Origin: CALVGQ01 sp964369385
Lineage (GTDB): Bacteria > Bacillota_I > Bacilli_A > Erysipelotrichales > Erysipelotrichaceae
Assembly (NCBI GenBank): GCA_964369385.1
Contig: CAYJEY010000035.1
Location: 1 to 9,611 of the forward strand
Direction: 5' to 3'
Length of the DNA stretch: 9,611 nt
Shown here: positions 6,389 to 9,611 of the stretch, one piece after another
Numbering within the stretch: the stretch's first letter is position 1
Layout: the number at the start of each line of letters is the position of its first letter
Translations under genes and position numbers: made by a program
Notes under the pieces: model-generated
Databases searched by the model: none
What the model was told of the DNA's origin: nothing
The model's input: the letters and a program-made list of their open reading frames with translations, nothing else

Positions 6389-7230
6389 ATAACCTCCGCT
6401 GCATGCCTCATCACATGACAGTTTATATTTACCGCAACAGGCATCCCCGCAATATGAGTTGGGAAATGTTCAATATTCACTTTAAGTACACTAGTCTTCC
6501 CCTTTAATCCTAATGGACCAATATTTAACTCATTCGCACGCTGTAACAATTCTTCTTCTAACAATTGATAATCAGCATGACTATTTTCCACATCGATAGA
6601 ACGACAAAGCGCTCGTTTTGCTAAAACAGCAGCATAATCAAATGTCCCACCAATTCCTACACCCACAACCATTGGTGGACATGCATTCGCCCCAGCAAGT
6701 TGGATTGTATTCAAGACAAAATCAATCACTCCTTGCCTTCCTTCAGCAGGCTTACACATTTTTATTTGTGACATATTTTCAGAGCCAAACCCCTTTGCTG
6801 CTACCTCGATTTTCACTTGATTTCCTTCTACGATATTTGTATATATCACAGCAGGTGTATTGTTTAAGGTATTCTTGCGAGTAAACAATGCATCATCCAC
6901 AACACTCATTCGCAGATACTGCTCATGGTAGGCACTTGCTACCCCTGTTTGAATCGCGTCGTGTAAACTTCCACCCACAAAATGTACATCTTGTCCAACT
7001 TCTAACCACACAACAACCATTCCTGTATCTTGGCAAATCGGAATATGTTTATCTTGTGCAATGCTTGCATTATCCATCAATATTTGCAAGGCTTCCTTAG
7101 CTCTTGGTAGCTGCTCACTCCCTTGTGCTGCTTTTAATCCATTTAAAATATCAGCTGGATACACAAATGATATTTCCCCACAAAGTTTACTTACTACTGC
7201 CCCTACTTGACTTACTTCAATCTCTCTCAT
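6385..7230 (-). CDS. Class I fumarate hydratase alpha subunit ([4Fe-4S] domain)
   Basis: The alpha subunit carries the iron-sulphur cluster of the heteromeric class I fumarase, in which one iron activates the substrate hydroxyl. Numbered from the alternative upstream start, the three expected cluster cysteines are C67 in P-I-C-Q-D-T-G, C185 in N-A-C-P-P-M-V-V-G-V-G-I-G-G-T and C272 in N-I-N-C-H-V-M-R-H. The motifs GFGSENMSQIKM and LNIGPLGLKGKTS are also typical. There are two adjacent ATGs. I use the second (7230), giving 281 residues that begin MREIEVSQV, because GAGGTG is about five bases from it but only two from the first. It is the first gene of a two-gene operon with the beta subunit. 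The alternative is L(+)-tartrate dehydratase alpha subunit. Confidence 0.9.
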   Translation of the reverse strand: MREIEVSQVGAVVSKLCGEISFVYPADILNGLKAAQGSEQLPRAKEALQILMDNASIAQDKHIPICQDTGMVVVWLEVGQDVHFVGGSLHDAIQTGVASAYHEQYLRMSVVDDALFTRKNTLNNTPAVIYTNIVEGNQVKIEVAAKGFGSENMSQIKMCKPAEGRQGVIDFVLNTIQLAGANACPPMVVGVGIGGTFDYAAVLAKRALCRSIDVENSHADYQLLEEELLQRANELNIGPLGLKGKTSVLKVNIEHFPTHIAGMPVAVNINCHVMRHAAEVI

Positions 7231-7251
7231 CATGCCACCTCAACTGAAATT

Positions 7252-7280
7252 ATCATATCATAATTCATTTTATTTGGCAT
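7252..7280 (-). promoter_or_regulatory. Probable promoter of the fumarase operon
   Basis: On the minus strand the -10 box TATGAT (7252-7257) is preceded by TGA, an extended -10. At a 17-base spacing the -35 reads ATGCCA (7275-7280), four of six matches to TTGACA. A second TATGAT overlaps at 7257-7262. The -35 occupies nearly the same bases as the -35 of the divergent flavin reductase promoter. Confidence 0.5.
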
Positions 7281-7302
7281 ATTGTTTTATATGGAATACA
7301 AT
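7274..7302 (+). promoter_or_regulatory. Probable promoter of the flavin reductase-like gene
   Basis: TTGGCA (7274-7279) and TACAAT (7297-7302) are separated by exactly 17 bases, a good sigma-A-type promoter. Transcription would start near 7309, just before the AGGAGG at 7311-7316. This supports the ATG at 7324 and excludes the in-frame ATG at 7282. Confidence 0.6.
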
Positions 7303-7323
7303 ATAATTGTAGGAGGAACAGAT

Positions 7324-7821
7324 ATGAAGAAAATTAACATCGAAGAGTTAAATCAAAATTTAATTCACAAAATTCACATGGAATGGCCACTTCTAACACT
7401 TCAGGACATAAATAAAGTCAATGCAATGACAGTCAACTGGGTTCAAATGGGATGGCTCTGGAATAAGCCGGTAGTTAGTGTATACGTACGTCCCCAACGT
7501 CACACATTCTCACTTATTAACCAAACTAACTTCGCATCACTCGCCTTCCTCACTGAAAGTTATCGTAAGGAATTAAGCTACTTAGGTAGCGCAAGTGGAA
7601 GAAGTGAAGATAAGTTAGCTCGTTGTAATTTCACCACAGTTGATCTTGATCAAACTCCGATTATTGAACAAGCTCAATTAGTACTCACGTTAAAAAAATT
7701 ACATCAATACGAACTTAAAGCTGATCAATTCATTGACCAAACAGTCATCGACAAATCTTATCCAGATCATGATTTCCATGTATGTTATGTCTTTGAAATC
7801 ATCGGTGCATACCAAAAATAA
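7324..7821 (+). CDS. Flavin reductase-like domain protein (flavoredoxin family, FMN-binding split barrel)
   Basis: This 165-residue cytosolic protein matches the flavin reductase-like FMN-binding fold, whose members bind FMN and pass electrons from NAD(P)H or other donors. Visible features are the N-A-M-T-V-N-W-V strand (about 33-40), the KPVVSVYVRPQRHTFSLI segment (48-65) that normally contacts FMN phosphate, F-A-S-L-A-F-L (70-76), and LGSASGRSEDKLA (87-99), the usual family pattern before the second half of the barrel. The start was chosen because AGGAGG (7311-7316) lies seven bases upstream and the promoter -10 overlaps the longer form that would begin at 7282. It is a single-gene unit, divergent from the fumarase operon and convergent with acr3. 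The physiological electron partner is unknown. Confidence 0.87.
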   Translation: MKKINIEELNQNLIHKIHMEWPLLTLQDINKVNAMTVNWVQMGWLWNKPVVSVYVRPQRHTFSLINQTNFASLAFLTESYRKELSYLGSASGRSEDKLARCNFTTVDLDQTPIIEQAQLVLTLKKLHQYELKADQFIDQTVIDKSYPDHDFHVCYVFEIIGAYQK

Positions 7822-7826
7822 ATATT

Positions 7827-7873
7827 AAAAAGAAACTATTCAGTGTAGATACAAACACTAAATAGTTTCTTTT
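7827..7873. terminator. Bidirectional terminator between the flavin reductase gene and acr3
   Basis: The arms at 7827-7846 and 7855-7873 pair over about 18 bp with one mismatch or bulge (C7841 opposite A7860), enclosing an eight-base loop. The plus strand ends in a run of seven or more T and the minus strand in T5. The acr3 stop codon (7875-7877) directly borders it, so it serves both convergent genes. Confidence 0.9.
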
Positions 7874-7874
7874 T

Positions 7875-8918
7875 TTATCTGCTTTTAAACCAATGCCTTG
7901 TGTTATTGGCAAACTTCACCAACATCAACATCACCGGAACTTCAACTAGAACCCCTACGATTGTCGCAAGCGCTACTGGAGAATCTGTCCCATATAACGA
8001 AATAGCCACTGCTACTGCAAGTTCAAAGAAGTTTGAAGCCCCAATCATCCCTGCTGGTGCAGCAACATGATGAGGTAGTTTTAATACTTTAGAAGCTAAG
8101 TATGCAATCATAAAGATTAAAATCGTTTGAATAATCAATGGAATTGCAATTAATACAATATGCAATGGATTCTCCACGATAACCTCACCTTGCGTAGAGA
8201 AAATAATTGTGAGTGTTAATAATAAACCAATAATTGTTACACTACTAAATTTAGGAATAAACTTTTGTTCCAAATATTCTAATCCTTTACTCTTAACAAT
8301 CATTTGTCGTGTAACGACACCACCTACAAGAGGTACAACTACAAATAACACTACCGACAAAATAAGTGTATCCCAAGGTACTTCAATTCCTGTTACACCA
8401 AGTAAAAACGCTACAATCGGTGTAAACCCAACTAGGATAATTAAGTCATTCGTTGCAACTTGAACTACAGTATAAGCAGCATCACCTTTTGTAAGATGGC
8501 TCCATACAAATACCATTGCAGTACATGGTGCAGCACCAAGCAACACCGCCCCCGCTAGATATTCACGAGCCAAATCCGCAGGAATCAAGTTTGAGAAAAT
8601 CACATAAAAGAATAGATAAGCAATACCAAACATTGTAAATGGTTTGATTAACCAATTCACAACCCAAGTTACAAATAAACCTTTTGGATTTTTCCCAACA
8701 TTTTTTACACTTTGAAAATCAACTTTTAACATCATTGGATAGATCATTAACCAAATTAAAATTGCAATTGGAATTGATACATTCGCAAATTCCAAAGTGC
8801 CTAGAAATTCAGGAATTTGAGGTAAAAACTGTCCAATTAAAATCCCTGCGATCATACAGATCATTACCCAAACAGTTAAATATCTTTCAAAAAATCCAAT
8901 ACCACTTGCTTTTTCCAT
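7875..8918 (-). CDS. acr3: Arsenite efflux permease, Acr3 family
   Basis: Acr3 proteins of the BART superfamily export As(III), and in some members Sb(III), through the cytoplasmic membrane using the proton motive force. The 347-residue length and about ten hydrophobic segments fit. The essential cysteine of the family is present as C132 in G-A-A-P-C-T-A-M-V-F-V-W-S, and the conserved acidic residue as E299 in GASNFFELAVAVAI. The stretch YPMMLKVDF (60-68) is also characteristic. It follows the cysteine-rich thioredoxin-like gene with a four-base gap. Its AGGGG ribosome binding site lies inside the last codons of that gene, so the two are translationally coupled. A bidirectional terminator directly follows. 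The family is often called arsB in annotations, although true ArsB is unrelated in sequence. Confidence 0.95.
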   Translation of the reverse strand: MEKASGIGFFERYLTVWVMICMIAGILIGQFLPQIPEFLGTLEFANVSIPIAILIWLMIYPMMLKVDFQSVKNVGKNPKGLFVTWVVNWLIKPFTMFGIAYLFFYVIFSNLIPADLAREYLAGAVLLGAAPCTAMVFVWSHLTKGDAAYTVVQVATNDLIILVGFTPIVAFLLGVTGIEVPWDTLILSVVLFVVVPLVGGVVTRQMIVKSKGLEYLEQKFIPKFSSVTIIGLLLTLTIIFSTQGEVIVENPLHIVLIAIPLIIQTILIFMIAYLASKVLKLPHHVAAPAGMIGASNFFELAVAVAISLYGTDSPVALATIVGVLVEVPVMLMLVKFANNTRHWFKSR

Positions 8919-8922
8919 AAAA

Positions 8923-9549
8923 CTATACCCCTGCTTTTGCGATTAATGCTTTTGCATCTTCTACTTTAATTAACTTACCATAAGTCATAACTTTTCCATT
9001 TATTACTAGTGCTGGCGTTGACATCACTCCATACTTTGCAATCTCTACATTATCACCGATATTCACAACTTCTACTCCAAGATTTAAATCAGTTACTGCT
9101 TTTTTCACGTTTTCAAATGATTCTGAACTTTTTTTGCAACAAGCACCTAATACAACAATGCTTGTTTGCGTAGCTTTTTTGCTTGCTTCAACATCAGATA
9201 CTTTGCACATATTTCCACACTCACACATCGCCATTTCTTCTTCTACTTCTTCATTTGAACAGCAGCTTGTTTCTTCTTGTGCACTTGAGCAACAACTTGT
9301 TTCTTCTTGTGCACTTGAGCAACAACTTGTTTCTTCTTGTGCACTTGAGCAACAACTTGTCTCTTCTTGTCCACTTGAACAACAACTTGTCTCTTCTTGT
9401 CCACTTGAACAACAACTTGTCTCTTCTTGAGTACCTGAGCAACAGCTTGTCTCTTCTACTTTAGTTTCTGAACAACATCCAGTTGCCCCTGAACAACATG
9501 ATTCTACTTTTTCTTCTTTTTTCTTTCCAAATCCAAAAATTTTAAACAT
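8923..9549 (-). CDS. Cysteine-pair-repeat protein with thioredoxin-like domain, probable arsenic-binding partner of Acr3
   Basis: The 208-residue protein has four parts: a basic N-terminus (MFKIFGFGKKK), a low-complexity region with nine vicinal Cys pairs (residues 18-97), a short cluster C109-E-C111-G-N-M-C115, and a C-terminal thioredoxin-like domain (about 130-208). From residue 36 the CC pairs recur every ten residues in units such as EETSCCSSAQ. The C-terminal part resembles the Thioredoxin_3 (redox-active disulfide) family, with GVMSTPALVING giving the cis-Pro179 loop, but the usual CxxC is replaced by A-C137-C138-K-K-S. In all there are 23 Cys. Vicinal Cys pairs bind As(III) in ArsD, so a metallochaperone or buffer for Acr3 is the likely role (inference). 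The start at 9549 has only a weak purine-rich site (AGAGAAG). A GTG at 9600 is open in frame, but the nearby AAGGAG is too close to serve it. The upstream operon start is outside the window. Confidence 0.85.
   Translation of the reverse strand: MFKIFGFGKKKEEKVESCCSGATGCCSETKVEETSCCSGTQEETSCCSSGQEETSCCSSGQEETSCCSSAQEETSCCSSAQEETSCCSSAQEETSCCSNEEVEEEMAMCECGNMCKVSDVEASKKATQTSIVVLGACCKKSSESFENVKKAVTDLNLGVEVVNIGDNVEIAKYGVMSTPALVINGKVMTYGKLIKVEDAKALIAKAGV
9257..9457 (-). repeat. 30-bp coding tandem repeat, about 6.7 copies
   Basis: Units begin at 9257, 9287, 9317, 9347, 9377, 9407 and 9437, the last being partial. Each encodes ten residues of the type EETSCCSSAQ. Three units carry a TGTGCACTT segment (Ala-Gln version) and two carry TGTCCACTT (Gly-Gln version). 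The outermost units have diverged more. Neighbouring copies are nearly identical at the DNA level, pointing to recent slippage or unequal recombination. Because the unit is a multiple of three, copy-number change keeps the frame. Confidence 0.95.
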
Positions 9550-9559
9550 TTTCTTCTCT

Positions 9560-9599
9560 TGTATGATATTAACGTACCTTGCAAACGTAAGATCATACA
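9560..9599. promoter_or_regulatory. Inverted repeat in front of the arsenic gene pair, possible operator or leader hairpin
   Basis: The 8-base arms TGTATGAT (9560-9567) and ATCATACA (9592-9599) are exact inverted repeats. Between them the sequence stays roughly symmetric about TTGCAA, with TTAACGT facing ACGTAA. The element ends 10 bases before the chosen start codon. It could be a regulator site or an RNA hairpin between cistrons; nothing visible decides which, and no clear -35/-10 pair was found with it. Confidence 0.4.
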
Positions 9600-9611
9600 C
9601 TCCTTTCTTTA

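Noticed and set aside
7282..7323. Longer start for the flavin reductase-like protein
   Set aside because: The promoter TTGGCA-17-TACAAT and the AGGAGG at 7311 both point to the ATG at 7324; the upstream ATG has no ribosome binding site.
9257..9457. The 30-bp repeats as a CRISPR array
   Set aside because: The repeats are directly contiguous with no unique spacers and are translated in frame as EETSCC units, so this is a coding tandem repeat.
9134..9464. Long open frames on the plus strand and a second minus-strand frame across the Cys-rich repeat
   Set aside because: The repeat unit is 30 bp, a multiple of three, so any frame without a stop in one unit stays open through all units. These frames have no ribosome binding site and no sensible composition, while the chosen frame continues into a thioredoxin-like domain coupled to acr3.
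9504..9596. A 30-codon minus-strand frame starting with ATG at 9596, three bases after AAGGAG
   Set aside because: It could be a leader peptide, but the spacing is short, the product ends in a run of lysines from the overlapping coding sequence, and nothing else supports it.
9550..9600. Upstream extension of the Cys-repeat protein to a GTG at 9600 (17 extra residues)
   Set aside because: The AAGGAG at 9600-9605 abuts or overlaps the GTG and cannot act as its ribosome binding site, and the extension crosses the inverted repeat. MFKIFGFGKKK is a more natural N-terminus.

Overview
The window looks like chromosomal DNA from a low-GC Gram-positive bacterium (Bacillota). The signs are AT-rich sequence, strong AGGAGG-type ribosome binding sites, Bacillota-style tRNA clustering, a YitT-family protein, a cyclophilin and a two-subunit iron-sulphur fumarase. 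A member of the Erysipelotrichia or a relative would fit, but nothing here fixes the genus.

Layout. (1) 1-455: the end of a tRNA cluster on the plus strand, Thr (5' end outside the window), Tyr, Gln, Lys and Gly, closed by a palindromic terminator. (2) 475-1218, minus: an orphan protein with a possible PD-(D/E)XK nuclease core, facing the tRNA cluster. (3) 1313-3375, minus: a two-gene operon of a HAD-family phosphatase followed by an APC-family amino acid permease. (4) 3439-4925, minus: an operon of cyclophilin, then a YitT-family membrane protein, then an unrecognised 52-residue protein, ended by a hairpin plus T8. (5) 5044-5847, plus: an RlmA-type 23S rRNA guanine methyltransferase. (6) 5861-7230, minus: class I fumarate hydratase alpha and beta subunits, overlapping by 4 bases. 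(7) 7324-7821, plus: a flavin reductase-like protein, divergent from the fumarase genes, with promoters whose -35 boxes appear to overlap. (8) 7875-9549, minus: part of an arsenic-resistance operon, made of a cysteine-pair-rich thioredoxin-like protein followed by an Acr3 arsenite efflux permease. An ArsR-type regulator would be expected just beyond position 9611 but cannot be seen.

How the genes work together. Most of the window is housekeeping: translation (tRNAs, rRNA methylation), protein folding, amino acid transport and the fumarate/malate step of central metabolism. The unusual part is the arsenic module. The gene before acr3 encodes nine vicinal cysteine pairs, seven of them in an almost perfect 10-residue (30-bp) tandem repeat, ahead of a further Cys cluster and a thioredoxin fold whose usual CxxC is replaced by a CC-x-x-S arrangement. 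The best reading is a multivalent As(III)-binding buffer or chaperone that hands metalloid to Acr3. That function is inferred; the sequence directly shows only the architecture and the linkage.

Convergent gene pairs are separated by compact bidirectional hairpins, one of which encodes the stop codons of both flanking genes.
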